Of a DNA stretch of 64,000 nucleotides, positions 34,944-44,027 are shown one piece after another (position 1 is the first letter of the stretch; every line of letters begins with the position of its first letter). The notes beneath the pieces were generated by a model. That model made no database searches. It was not told the DNA's origin and saw nothing but the letters and a program-made list of their open reading frames with translations. The position numbers and the translations under genes are program-made. The stretch is from contig NZ_MKKC01000060.1 of NCBI RefSeq assembly GCF_001942255.1, positions 51,851 to 115,850 of the forward strand, given 5' to 3'. This stretch comes from Nocardiopsis sp. CNR-923 (GTDB taxonomy: Bacteria > Actinomycetota > Actinomycetes > Streptosporangiales > Streptosporangiaceae).

Positions 34944-36149
34944 ATGCGGCAGAAGTGCACCGTCCTGCGCGACACCGGGACCCCCGTCACCACCGGCCCC
35001 TTCGATCTCGGCGGTTTCAGGAGCCCCGCAGCACGCGCCGCCACCCTCGAAGCGGCCGGCGAGCCCGTCGTCGAGGTCCTGGACATGGACAAGAACGACC
35101 TCGACGACGTCGTGCGCGATCCACGGGTGCGCGCGGTCGCCCCCGTCATGCCCACCCTCCTCATCGAACCAGCGCCGCACGACTCCGACACCGCCACCAC
35201 CGTCGACGACACCCGTACCTGGGGTGTCGGCGCCGTGGGCGCGGACACCTCCGCGGCCACCGGCGCGGGAGTGACCGTGGCGGTCCTGGACACCGGTATC
35301 GACTCCGACCATCCGGCGTTCACCGGAGTCGACCTGGTGCAGCAGGACTTCACCGGCTCCGGGAACGGTGACCGGCAGGGCCACGGCACGCACGTGGCGG
35401 GCACCGTCTTCGGCCGCGACGTCGACGGCACCCGGATCGGCGTGGCCCGCGGTGTCGAGCGCGGCCTCGTCGGCAAGGTCCTGGACGACCACGGCCGGGG
35501 CGACTCCGACATGCTGCTCAAGGGCATTCAGTGGGCAGCCGACCAGGGCGCGCACGTGGTGTCCATGTCGCTCGGCTACGACTTCCCCGGCCTGGTCTCC
35601 AGGCTCATCGACCAGGGGTGGCCCGCCGACCTGGCCACCTCCTCCGCACTGGAGTCCTACCGGGCGAACCTGCGGATCTTCGACTCGCTGCTCGACCTGC
35701 TCCGGGCGCGCGCGGCGTTCGGCTCGGGCACCGTGGTCGTGGCGGCGGCGGGCAACGAGAGTCGGCGCGGCGTGCACCCCGACTACGAGATCGCGGTCTC
35801 CCTTCCCGCCGCCGCCGAGGGCGTGGTGTCGGTCGGCGCGCTCGCAGAAGGGGAGTCCGGACTGACCATCGCCCCGTTCTCCAACACGTTCCCGCAGATC
35901 AGTGCGCCGGGTGTGGGCGTACTCTCGGCCCGCTCGGGCGGCGGTCTGGTCGCGTTCAACGGCACCAGCATGGCGTGCCCGCACGTGGCCGGGGTGGCGG
36001 CCCTGTGGTGGGAGCGCGTGCTCGCCGACTCCTCCCCGCACGCGGCCACGACGGTCACCTCGCGCCTGCTCGCCCACGCCGACACCGGCGCGATCGACCC
36101 CGCGGTGGCCGCAGCCGACCGCGGGGTGGGCATCGTTCGCGCTCCGTAA
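34944..36149 (+). CDS. S8 (subtilisin) family serine peptidase without signal peptide
   Basis: A 401-residue subtilase. Catalytic residues are Asp116 (AVLDTGID), His147 (GHGTHVAG) and Ser342 (NGTSMACPHVAG), with the oxyanion Asn271 (AAAGNES). About 105 residues precede the catalytic domain and may act as an inhibitory propeptide (EPVVEVLDMDKNDLDDVVRD). No signal peptide or membrane anchor is seen, so it resembles intracellular subtilases or is exported by another route. ATG 34944 follows CAGGAG. A 37-residue insertion between the SMSLGYD and AAGNES regions is rich in hydrophobic residues. Divergent partner and shared dyad suggest regulated expression. Confidence 0.88.
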   Translation: MRQKCTVLRDTGTPVTTGPFDLGGFRSPAARAATLEAAGEPVVEVLDMDKNDLDDVVRDPRVRAVAPVMPTLLIEPAPHDSDTATTVDDTRTWGVGAVGADTSAATGAGVTVAVLDTGIDSDHPAFTGVDLVQQDFTGSGNGDRQGHGTHVAGTVFGRDVDGTRIGVARGVERGLVGKVLDDHGRGDSDMLLKGIQWAADQGAHVVSMSLGYDFPGLVSRLIDQGWPADLATSSALESYRANLRIFDSLLDLLRARAAFGSGTVVVAAAGNESRRGVHPDYEIAVSLPAAAEGVVSVGALAEGESGLTIAPFSNTFPQISAPGVGVLSARSGGGLVAFNGTSMACPHVAGVAALWWERVLADSSPHAATTVTSRLLAHADTGAIDPAVAAADRGVGIVRAP

Positions 36150-36166
36150 CCGGCGTCGCGGACGCG

Positions 36167-36216
36167 CCGGGGTCCGGGGGCCGCCGCTCGTCTCCGGCCC
36201 CTGCACCGGGCCCCGG
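36167..36216. terminator. Imperfect GC-rich hairpin between convergent genes
   Basis: CCGGGG..CCGG.GGGCCG pairs with CGGCCC..CCGG.GCCCCGG with small bulges. It is positioned between the ends of the S8 protease gene and purB, so could terminate both. Confidence 0.45.
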
Positions 36217-36248
36217 AACGTCCTGCCCGGACGCGCGCCTCGCCCGCG

Positions 36249-37679
36249 CTAGAGGATGGACCCGGGCGAGTACGCGGCCGCCTCGGGGTGCTCCTGCGCG
36301 ATCCGCGCGACACGCTCCACCACCGCCGCCACCTGGTCGGCCGCCGCGCCGGTGAACGTGATCCGGTCGGCCAGCAGCGCGTCCAACTCCGCCCGGCCCA
36401 GCGGGAAGCGCTCGTCCTGGGCCAGCCGGTCCAGCAGGCGGTTGCCCGAACCCTCCTGGCGCATCGCCAGGGCGGAGGCGACCGCGTGCTCCTTGATCAG
36501 CTCGTGCGCGGTCTCGCGCCCCACCCCCGCGCGCACCGCGGCCATCAGCATCTTGGTCGTGGCCAGGAACGGCAGGTAGCGGTCCAGTTCGGCGGAGATC
36601 ACCGCGGGGAAGGCGCCGAACTCGTCGAGCACGGTCAGCATGGTCTCGACGAGCCCGTCGAAGGCGAAGAACGCGTCCGGCAGCGCCACGCGGCGCACGA
36701 CCGAGCACGACACGTCGCCTTCGTTCCACTGGTCGCCCGCCAGCTCACCGGCCATGGAGGCGTACCCGCGAAGGATCACGGCCAGTCCGTTGACCCGCTC
36801 GCACGAGCGCGTGTTCATCTTGTGCGGCATCGCCGAGGAGCCGACCTGGCCCTCCGCGAACCCCTCGGTGACCAGCTCGTGCCCCGCCATCAGCCGCACC
36901 GTCTTGGCCAGCGACGACGGGCCCGCGGCCAGCTGAACCAGCGCGGTCAGCACCTCGAAGTCCAACGAGCGCGGGTAGACCTGGCCGACGCTGGTCAGGC
37001 GGTGCTCGAACCCCAGATGGCTGGCGACCTCGTCCTCCAGCGACGCCAGCGACGCGGGGTCCGCGCCGAGCAGGTCCAGCATGTCCTGGGCGGTGCCGAC
37101 CGGACCCTTGATCCCGCGCAGCGGGTAGCGGGCGATCAGCTCCTCCAGGCGGCCGTGGGCGACCAGCACCTCGTCGGTGATCGACGCGAACCGCTTGCCG
37201 AGCGTGGTGGCCTGCGCGGCGACGTTGTGCGACCGGCCCGCCATCACGGTGCCGCCGTACCGGGCGGACAGGTCGGCCAACCGGGCCAGCAGCGCCACCG
37301 CGCGGTCGCGCACCAGCAGCAGGCTGTCGCGGATCTGGAGCTGCTCGACGTTCTCGGTCAGGTCGCGTGAAGTCATGCCCTTGTGGACGTGTTCGTGGCC
37401 CGCCAGGGCGTTGAACTCCTCGATCCGGGCCTTGACGTCGTGCCGGGTGACCCGCTCGCGTTCGGCGATGGAGGCCAGGTCGACCTGGTCGAGCACCTTC
37501 TCGTAGTCGGCCACGACGCCGTCGGGCACGTCGACGCCCAGACGCGCCTGCGCGCGCAGGACCGCCAGCCACAGCCGCCGCTCGGCGACCACCTTGTACT
37601 CGGGGGACCACAGTCGGGCCAGCTCCGCGGACGCGTACCGGGCAGCCAGGACATCGGGGATCAGAGGTTTCGCGCTCAC
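36249..37679 (-). CDS. purB: Adenylosuccinate lyase
   Basis: A 476-residue enzyme of purine biosynthesis, catalysing fumarate release from SAICAR and adenylosuccinate. The fumarase/aspartase signature GSSAMPHKMNTRSCERV is present, as are HVHKGMTSRDLTENVEQLQ and GRSHNVAAQATTLGKRF. GTG 37679 is chosen: GGTGGGG precedes it, and the resulting N-terminus (SAKPLIPDVLAARYASAELA) matches the family, whereas the further-open frame is Pro-rich. The lone location away from other pur genes is common in actinomycetes. Confidence 0.95.
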   Translation of the reverse strand: MSAKPLIPDVLAARYASAELARLWSPEYKVVAERRLWLAVLRAQARLGVDVPDGVVADYEKVLDQVDLASIAERERVTRHDVKARIEEFNALAGHEHVHKGMTSRDLTENVEQLQIRDSLLLVRDRAVALLARLADLSARYGGTVMAGRSHNVAAQATTLGKRFASITDEVLVAHGRLEELIARYPLRGIKGPVGTAQDMLDLLGADPASLASLEDEVASHLGFEHRLTSVGQVYPRSLDFEVLTALVQLAAGPSSLAKTVRLMAGHELVTEGFAEGQVGSSAMPHKMNTRSCERVNGLAVILRGYASMAGELAGDQWNEGDVSCSVVRRVALPDAFFAFDGLVETMLTVLDEFGAFPAVISAELDRYLPFLATTKMLMAAVRAGVGRETAHELIKEHAVASALAMRQEGSGNRLLDRLAQDERFPLGRAELDALLADRITFTGAAADQVAAVVERVARIAQEHPEAAAYSPGSIL

Positions 37680-37813
37680 GTCGCCCCACCCTACCGTCCT
37701 GAGCTGGGACGGCCGCGCCGGGACCACGGGCCCGGGAGGTAGGGGTGGACCCACCACGCGGACGGGGGCGGGACCGATTCCGGCCCCGACGTCCGGCTCC
37801 TACCGTTGAGGGC

Positions 37814-39205
37814 ATGACAACGCTCGACACCGCGTCGCGGCGGCGGGGCTCCCTCGCCCAGGCCATGGCCCGCCCGCGCTTCCTCCTCACCGTGTGGCCC
37901 TGGCGGGCCCTGCTTCACTCGGTGACCACCGTGGTCGTCGGCATCGCCGTGGCCGTGGTGGCGTTGCCCCTGTACCTGCCCTGGGCCATGGTCCTGGGCA
38001 CGATGGCAAGCCGTCCCTGGGACACCGTGCGGATCGGTGAGCCCGCCCTCATCGGTTTCCTCGTGGGGCTGGTGATGATCGCGGTCTTCTCCCCGCTGAT
38101 CGCCCTTCCGCTGGGCGCGTTGGAGCGCCGACGCCTGCGGATCGTCTTCGCCGGGCCGGTCGACAGCGGCCACCGTTCGCCGCCGCCGGGCCTGTGGGGG
38201 TGGGTCCGCACGCGGTACACAGAGGGCGCGACCTGGCGCGAGGCCGCCTACATGTGCCTGCTGCTGCCGGCGAGCGGACTCGTCCTGCTGGTCCTGGTCG
38301 CCCTGGGTGGCGCGGGCGCGGTGATGGCGCTCGCCCCGTTCCTGCTGTACGCGGAACCCGACACGGCGATCTCCCTGGGCGCCCACGCCATCACCGCGCC
38401 GGAGCAGGCGATCCCCCTCGCCCTCGTCAGCCCGGTGCTCCTGGTCCTGCTGCTCTACACCTGCGGCACGCTCGCCCAGGGGCACGCGGTCCTCGCCCGG
38501 GCCCTGCTGGTCGGGCCGCCCCGGGAGGAGCTGCGCGCCGAACTCACCGAGGTCACCGAGTCCCGGGCCCGCCTGGTCAGCGCCTTCGAGTACGAACGCC
38601 GACGCATCGAACGCGACCTGCACGACGGCGCCCAGCAGCGGCTCGTCGCCCTGTCCGTGGACCTCGGCCTGGCCCGGCTCGACCTGGAGAAGTCCTCCGA
38701 GGCCGACCACAGGGTCGCCGCCGCCCAGGCCAAGGCCAACGACCTCATCGACGAGCTGCGCGGACTCGTGCGCGGCATCCACCCCAGATTGCTGACCGAC
38801 CGGGGACTGCCCGCCGCGCTGGCCGAACTCGCCGACCACGCCCGCGTCCCGACCCGCGTGGACACCGAGATCCCCGGCCGCCTGCCCACGCACGTGGAGG
38901 GCACCGCCTACTTCGTCGTCGCCGAGGCGCTCACCAACGTCCACAAGCACGCCGAGGCCACCGCCGCCGCCGTCCGCGCGCACGTGGCGCCCGATGACGG
39001 CCCGGTACCGGACACGCTGGTCGTCGAGGTCGCCGACGACGGCGTGGGCGGCGCGGACCCGGCCGGGGGCAGCGGTCTGACCGGGCTGCGGGACCGGGTC
39101 GCGGTCATGGGCGGCACAATGGACCTGTCCAGTCCAGTCGGGGGACCGACGCGTATCAGAGTGGAGCTGCCGTGCGGCCCGATCCCGCCGACGCCGGGGC
39201 TGTGA
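37814..39205 (+). CDS. NarL-type sensor histidine kinase with membrane-embedded sensor
   Basis: A 463-residue kinase. Several hydrophobic segments in the first 230 residues form the membrane sensor. This is followed by a HisKA_3 dimerisation domain with the phosphoacceptor His in RDLHDGAQQRLVALSVDLGL and an HATPase_c domain (AEALTNVHKHAEATAA, then VADDGVGGADPAGGSGLTGL). The sensor resembles the 'sensor domain' of streptomycete kinases, so a membrane or envelope signal is likely. ATG 37814 is 135 bp from the divergent purB. Its stop overlaps the response regulator GTG (GTGA), so the two are coupled. Confidence 0.88.
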   Translation: MTTLDTASRRRGSLAQAMARPRFLLTVWPWRALLHSVTTVVVGIAVAVVALPLYLPWAMVLGTMASRPWDTVRIGEPALIGFLVGLVMIAVFSPLIALPLGALERRRLRIVFAGPVDSGHRSPPPGLWGWVRTRYTEGATWREAAYMCLLLPASGLVLLVLVALGGAGAVMALAPFLLYAEPDTAISLGAHAITAPEQAIPLALVSPVLLVLLLYTCGTLAQGHAVLARALLVGPPREELRAELTEVTESRARLVSAFEYERRRIERDLHDGAQQRLVALSVDLGLARLDLEKSSEADHRVAAAQAKANDLIDELRGLVRGIHPRLLTDRGLPAALAELADHARVPTRVDTEIPGRLPTHVEGTAYFVVAEALTNVHKHAEATAAAVRAHVAPDDGPVPDTLVVEVADDGVGGADPAGGSGLTGLRDRVAVMGGTMDLSSPVGGPTRIRVELPCGPIPPTPGL

Positions 39206-39861
39206 CCCCCGTGCCGACCGTCCTGGCCGAGGACGGCGTACTGCTCCGGGAGGGGCTGGTGGGGGTCCTTGAGCGGTTCGGGTTCCCGGTCGTCGCCGCG
39301 GTGGGCGACGGGGAAGCGCTGGTCGAGGCGGTCGCCGAACACCGTCCCGGGCTCGTGGTCACCGACATCCGCATGCCGCCGGACCTCACCGACGAGGGGT
39401 TGCGCGCGGCTGTGCGCCTGCGCCGCGGCGACCCCGGGCTGGCCGTGGTGGCGCTGAGCCAGTACGTCGAGCTGAGCTACGCCACCGACCTGCTGGACTC
39501 CGGGAACGGGCGGGGGGTGGGCTACCTCCTCAAGCAGAGGGTCGCGGACGTGCGGGAGTTCGCCTCGGTGCTGCGTCAGGTCGTGGACGGGGGCACCGTC
39601 GTGGACCCCGAGGTGGTCCGCCAGCTGCTCCGCCGCGGCGCCGACCCTTTGCGGCGGCTCACACCGCGGGAACGGGAGGTGCTGGGCCTGATGGCCGAGG
39701 GCCACTCCAACGGCGCGATCGCCCGCCACCTGACCGTCAGCGACGCGGCGGTCGGCAAGCACGTCGGCAACATCCTCGCCAAGCTCGACCTTCCCCCGGA
39801 CGAGGGCGCTCACCGCCGCGTCCGGGCGGTCCTGGCCTACCTCAGGGGGCGCGGCGACTGA
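39202..39861 (+). CDS. NarL/LuxR-family response regulator
   Basis: A 219-residue partner of the kinase. The receiver domain has the acidic pocket (VLAEDGVLL) and the phosphoacceptor Asp in LVVTDIRMPPD. The C-terminal LuxR helix-turn-helix is LTPREREVLGLMAEGHSNGA, then IARHLTVSDAAVGKHVGNIL. GTG 39202 overlaps the kinase stop; a GTG at 39172 inside the kinase gene would add ten residues and is less likely. The target genes are not identifiable from this window. Confidence 0.9.
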   Translation: MTPVPTVLAEDGVLLREGLVGVLERFGFPVVAAVGDGEALVEAVAEHRPGLVVTDIRMPPDLTDEGLRAAVRLRRGDPGLAVVALSQYVELSYATDLLDSGNGRGVGYLLKQRVADVREFASVLRQVVDGGTVVDPEVVRQLLRRGADPLRRLTPREREVLGLMAEGHSNGAIARHLTVSDAAVGKHVGNILAKLDLPPDEGAHRRVRAVLAYLRGRGD

Positions 39862-39902
39862 GGGCCGCCCCCGGAGCCGGGCCCGCTCCGGGGACCGCCA
39901 GA

Positions 39903-39947
39903 CGGGCCGGGCACTTCGGGGACCCGCCCCGAAGACGGCCCGGCCCG
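39903..39947 (+). terminator. Terminator after the two-component operon
   Basis: CTTCGGGG/CCCCGAAG form a perfect 8-bp inner stem with a 5-nt loop. Outer CGGGCCG/CGGCCCG segments extend it with small internal loops. Confidence 0.6.
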
Positions 39948-39997
39948 GTCGTATGTTGGAGGCCAAGTCCGCGGTGCCAGCCCTGTGAGGAGACCGG

Positions 39998-40920
39998 ATG
40001 CAGCCGACCGTCGCCGCCCCGGAGAGCGTCACCTGGAAGATCCACCTGGACCGCTCGATGTGGGTGGCGGGCGTGCGCGCGCTCATGCTCCAGGCGCTGC
40101 ACCCGGTCGCGATGCAGGGGGTGTGGCAGCGCTCGGATTTTCGGTCCGACCCCACCGGACGGCTGCTGCGCACGGCGCACTTCGTGGCGGTCACCACCTA
40201 CGGGAGCCCCGACGAGGCCGAGCGGCTGGGCGCGCGCGTCCGCAGAGTGCACCGCGCCCTGCGCTTTCGCGACCCCGTCACCGGTAGGGGCCACCGCGTC
40301 GACGAGCACGACCTGCTCGTGTGGGTGCACTGCGCCGAGGTCTCCTCCTACCTGGAGACGACCCACCGCGCCGGGCTCGCGCTGACCGCCCGCGAGATGG
40401 ACCGCTACGTCGACGAACGGGCGCGCGCGGCCGTCTACGTCGGACTGGACCCCGACGACGTGCCCCGCGACGTCGCCCAGATGCGCCGTTACCTCGCCTC
40501 GGTCCGGCCCGAGCTGCGCGTCACCCCCGAGGCGCGTCGGGCGGTGCGGTTCCTGCTCTGGCCCGCCGTGCCGGACCGCCTGTCCTGGCTCGCCCCGCTC
40601 AAACCGCTGTGGTTCCCCGTGGGCGCACTCGCCTACGCCGCCCTGCCGGGGTGGGCCCGCCGCGCCTACGGTGTCCTGCCCGAGCGCCCGGGTCGGGCGC
40701 GGCGGCCACCGCCGCGCTGCGCGCCCTGCGCACGGGCCTGAACCGCGTCCCCGAGCGTTACTACAACCTGATCTTCGACGAGGCGACCGTGCGCAGCGCC
40801 GACGCCGCCCGCGAACGGCTCCTGGCCGCCGGGTACCGGGTCGAGAACGGGCTCCGGCCGCTGCGAGCGCGTACGCTCTTGTCGACCCCGCCGGTGCCGG
40901 AGCCCCGCACTCCGTCCTGA
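39998..40920 (+). CDS. MpaB/DUF2236-family oxygenase-like protein, frameshifted
   Basis: About 307 residues after repair. The N-terminal family block is WKIHLDRSMWVAGVRALMLQ, then ALHPVAMQGVWQRSDF, with conserved His candidates for haem or metal binding, and YLETTHRAGLALTAREMDRY later. This is the pattern of DUF2236/MpaB-like proteins related to rubber oxygenase LcpA and mycophenolate oxygenase. The frame breaks near 40693 (one missing base) and continues AAATAALRALRTGLNRVPER to the stop at 40920. The start ATG 39998 follows GAGGAG. No partner is evident; the substrate is unknown. Confidence 0.78.
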
Positions 40921-40950
40921 CCGGTGCACGCGCACGCGAGGAGGACGACG

Positions 40951-41508
40951 GTGAGGCAGGCCCACGGCACGGGCGCCGGATCGGGAGCGGCGGCGACGGA
41001 CGCCGCACCGGACGGGACGATCCGGATCACGCGGGTCCACCACGACGACCACCGGATGGACGGGTTGCTCGCCGGACTCCTGGAGGAGTACACCGAGCGC
41101 TACGGCGCGCGCGATGCCGCCGAGGAGCTGGCGCGCTACCCGGTCACGGAGTTCGCGGCGCCGCGCGGTCGCGTGGTCCTGGCCGAGATGGACGGCCAGG
41201 TCGTCGCGGGCGGGGCTCTGCGCCCCTACGAGGACGGGCGTACGGCCGTGCCGGACACCGCCGAGTTCAAGCGGGTCTGGACCTCGCACCGGCACCGTCG
41301 CCGCGGTCTGGCGCGCCGGATCATGGCCGCGTTGGAAGGGGCCGCGCGCGACCTGGGCTACACCCGGGTGCGGCTGTTCACCGGACCCTCCCAGCCCGAG
41401 GCGATCGCCCTGTACGACCGGCTCGGCTACCGGCGTCTGGAGCGGCACGAGGTGGCGGCGTGGCCCTATGTGGAGGCCATCGGCTTCACCCGGGACCTGG
41501 ACGGCTGA
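40951..41508 (+). CDS. GNAT-family N-acetyltransferase
   Basis: A GNAT enzyme of about 185 residues. Motif A is WTSHRHRRRGLARRIMAALEGA (the pyrophosphate loop RRRGLA) and the motif B helix is TGPSQPEAIALYDRLGYRRL. GTG 40951 follows GAGGAGG and is preferred to ATG 40924. It is 30 bp from the MpaB-like gene and in the same orientation, so may be co-transcribed, although the two have no known functional link. The acceptor is unknown. Confidence 0.82.
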   Translation: MRQAHGTGAGSGAAATDAAPDGTIRITRVHHDDHRMDGLLAGLLEEYTERYGARDAAEELARYPVTEFAAPRGRVVLAEMDGQVVAGGALRPYEDGRTAVPDTAEFKRVWTSHRHRRRGLARRIMAALEGAARDLGYTRVRLFTGPSQPEAIALYDRLGYRRLERHEVAAWPYVEAIGFTRDLDG

Positions 41509-41809
41509 CCGGTCGACCGGTCAGCGTGGGCGTGGCCTCCACGCGCGCCCGCCCAGAACGTACGGTCACACCGGCGATCCAGAGCGTGATGCGAACGTTA
41601 TGTGCTATGTCTGGGAGAGGTGCGCGAGTGGCCTGGGAACCTCCTGGGGCAGGCGATACGCATGCGCGTGGGTCCGTCCACCGCTCGCGTCCGACGTTAT
41701 GGGGGCCGCTATGTCCGTGGAGCGGTCAGGCGGGCGGCGCCGCCGTACGATGGGTCGCACGGGCCGCCCACGAGCGGCCGACCGTCACGCGACCCAGGAG
41801 TGCCACGAC
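41509..41809. other. Intergenic region upstream of the aminopeptidase gene
   Basis: About 300 bp with no convincing gene. GCGAACGTTATGTGCTATGTC near 41590 is the most AT-rich part and may hold the promoter, but I cannot define -35 and -10 boxes with confidence. Confidence 0.4.
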
Positions 41810-43294
41810 GTGAGCGACCAGCAGTGCCCCGAGCAGGACGGCTTCGTGTTCACCCCACGCAAGAACGGCCAGGCGCAGTCGGTCTCCGACGAACTCGCCG
41901 CGTGGATGCGCACGGGGTGGGCCGACACGGAGCGCCGCGATCTGGAGCCCGTCGAACAGGCCGAGCACACCGCCCGCCGTCGCGCCGCGATCAGCGCCGC
42001 CTTCCCCGGCGACCGTCTCGTCGTCCCCGCCGGGAAGCTGCTGACCAGGTCCAACGACACCGAGTACCCCTTCCGTGCCGCCACCGGATACGCCTACCTG
42101 ACCGGCGACACCTCCGACGGCGGCTGCCTGGTGCTGACCCCGCGGGCCGAGGGCGGCCACGACGCGCTGCTCTACCTCAAGCCGCGCTCCAACCGCGACA
42201 ACGGCGAGTTCTGGCTCGGCCACTACGGTGAGCTGTGGACCGGGCGCCGCAACAGTCTGGACGAGGCAGCCGATCTGCTGGGCGCGCCCACCGCCGACGT
42301 GCGCGCGCTGCCCGAAGCCCTGCGCTCGGGTGACGTCACCACGCGCATCGTGCGTGGCCACGACGCCGAACTGGACGCGATCGTGGACGAGGCGCGCGCC
42401 GACGCCGACGACGAGGCCCGCGCCGAGTCCGCCGAACTCGACGAGGAGTTGGGCGTCACCCTGGCCGACCACCGCCTGGTCAAGGACGAGTGGGAGATCG
42501 GCCAGCTGCAGCTGGCCGTGGACGCCACCGTGCGCGGCTTCAACGACGTGGTCGCCGCCCTGCCGAACGCCAGGGACACCTCCGAGCGCTTCGTGGAGGG
42601 CACGTTCTTCCTACGCGCCCGTGTGGAGGGCAACGACGTCGGCTACGGCACGATCGCCGCCTCCGGGGCCAACGCCACCACCCTGCACTGGACCCGCAAC
42701 GACGGTCCGGTGCGCGACGGCGACCTGCTGCTGCTGGACGCGGGCGTGGAGACCACCACGCTGTACACGGCCGACGTCACCCGCACCATCCCGGTGTCGG
42801 GCACCTTCACCGACCTCCAACGCGCGGTGTACGACCTCGTCCACGCCGCCCAGGAGGCCGGTGTCGCCGCCGTCGCCCCGGGGCGACGGTTCACCGACTA
42901 CCACGAGGCCGCCCAGCGCGTGCTGGCCGAGGGCCTGATCGAGTGGGGCCTGCTGGAGGGGCCGGTCGACCGTGTCCTGGAGCAGGGCCTCCAACGGCGG
43001 TACACCCTGCACGGGACCGGCCACATGCTCGGCATGGACGTGCACGACTGCGCGGTCTCCCGCCAGGAGGTCCACCTGTACGGCGAGTTGAAGCCGGGCA
43101 TGGTGCTCACCGTCGAGCCGGGCCTGTACTTCCAGCCCGACGACCTCACCGTGCCGGAGGAGTACCGGGGCATCGGCGTGCGGATCGAGGACGACGTCCT
43201 GGTCACCGAGGACGGGTGCCGCGTCATGTCGGCGGGGTTGCCGCGCACCTCCGCCGACGTCGAGGCCTGGCTGGCCGACCGCGTGCCGCGCTAG
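41810..43294 (+). CDS. pepP: Xaa-Pro aminopeptidase (M24B family)
   Basis: A 494-residue dinuclear metal aminopeptidase that removes N-terminal residues before proline. An N-terminal aminopeptidase-P domain is followed by the pita-bread catalytic domain. All five ligands are visible: Asp in LLLLDAGVETTT, Asp in YTADVTRTIP, His in HGTGHMLGMDVHD, Glu in LTVEPGLYFQ and Glu in GVRIEDDVLVTED. GTG 41810 has AGGAG upstream; longer open sequence before it is Arg-rich and unlike protein. The gene is monocistronic with a clear terminator. Confidence 0.92.
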   Translation: MSDQQCPEQDGFVFTPRKNGQAQSVSDELAAWMRTGWADTERRDLEPVEQAEHTARRRAAISAAFPGDRLVVPAGKLLTRSNDTEYPFRAATGYAYLTGDTSDGGCLVLTPRAEGGHDALLYLKPRSNRDNGEFWLGHYGELWTGRRNSLDEAADLLGAPTADVRALPEALRSGDVTTRIVRGHDAELDAIVDEARADADDEARAESAELDEELGVTLADHRLVKDEWEIGQLQLAVDATVRGFNDVVAALPNARDTSERFVEGTFFLRARVEGNDVGYGTIAASGANATTLHWTRNDGPVRDGDLLLLDAGVETTTLYTADVTRTIPVSGTFTDLQRAVYDLVHAAQEAGVAAVAPGRRFTDYHEAAQRVLAEGLIEWGLLEGPVDRVLEQGLQRRYTLHGTGHMLGMDVHDCAVSRQEVHLYGELKPGMVLTVEPGLYFQPDDLTVPEEYRGIGVRIEDDVLVTEDGCRVMSAGLPRTSADVEAWLADRVPR

Positions 43295-43311
43295 TCGCGC
43301 ACACCCGTGCG

Positions 43312-43345
43312 TCCGGGCCGTCTCCCCGAGGGGGAGGCGGCCCGG
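43312..43345 (+). terminator. Terminator between pepP and the convergent membrane protein gene
   Basis: TCCGGGCCGtCTCCCC pairs with GGGGAGgCGGCCCGGA around a GAG loop: 15 paired bases with one mismatch. Probably serves pepP. Confidence 0.75.
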
Positions 43346-43503
43346 AGCCGTTGGCACGCCCCGATCCGTCGGACGGGACGGCCGTCGGGACCGACCGCCC
43401 GTTCCGGGGCGGCTCCTCGACGCGGCGGCGCTCCGGGGACGGTCTTCGCCAGCACCTCGGCAGGTGCGAACGCCCGGTCCAGGCGGCGCACCCGACGCAC
43501 GCG

Positions 43504-43884
43504 TCAGGATCCGGGCCCGCCCCACCCTGCGGTGAGCAGGTAGAACACCAGGTAGGGGACGGCGATCAGCGGCGTCCAGGCCAGCCACGGACCTGGACTC
43601 CGTCTCCTCCACATCGGGACGGCGACGTCGACGAGCAAGGTCAGGAGGATGAGCAGGCCGCCGAAGACGACGAGCCCTCCCAGCACGACGGGGTAGTGGT
43701 CGAGCGTGGTGTAGTCGCAGTTCTCGATGCCGGGGGCACCCATCTCCTCGAAGCTGCGGCAGTCCATCGGCAGCAGGTGGGTCACCAGCCAGGACACGAA
43801 GTACAGGGGGATCAGGGCGAACACGCCCAGGAACAGGTTGGCGGCTACGGGCTTCCACACGGGTGCGGGCGGTGGGACGGGCAC
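43504..43884 (-). CDS. Three-span membrane protein of unknown function (126 aa)
   Basis: About three hydrophobic helices (ANLFLGVFALIPLYFVSWLV; VVLGGLVVFGGLLILLTLLV; LIAVPYLVFYLLTAG) with a loop carrying two Cys (MDCRSFEEMGAPGIENCDY) that may be an extracytoplasmic disulfide. GTG 43884 with GGGAG 7 nt upstream is the best start. It is divergent from a methyltransferase gene. I do not recognise the family. Confidence 0.65.
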   Translation of the reverse strand: MPVPPPAPVWKPVAANLFLGVFALIPLYFVSWLVTHLLPMDCRSFEEMGAPGIENCDYTTLDHYPVVLGGLVVFGGLLILLTLLVDVAVPMWRRRSPGPWLAWTPLIAVPYLVFYLLTAGWGGPGS

Positions 43885-44027
43885 GGGTGCTCCCTGGGCT
43901 GGTGAGACGGGTCGGTGGAGGGACGCCCGGGACGCCGGGGGTTGACTTGCGCGGATGGGGTTGCGGGTTCGCGACAGAACGCACTGGCCGGTGGTTTTTC
44001 CGGGCATCCTGTGTTCTGGTGAGGAAC

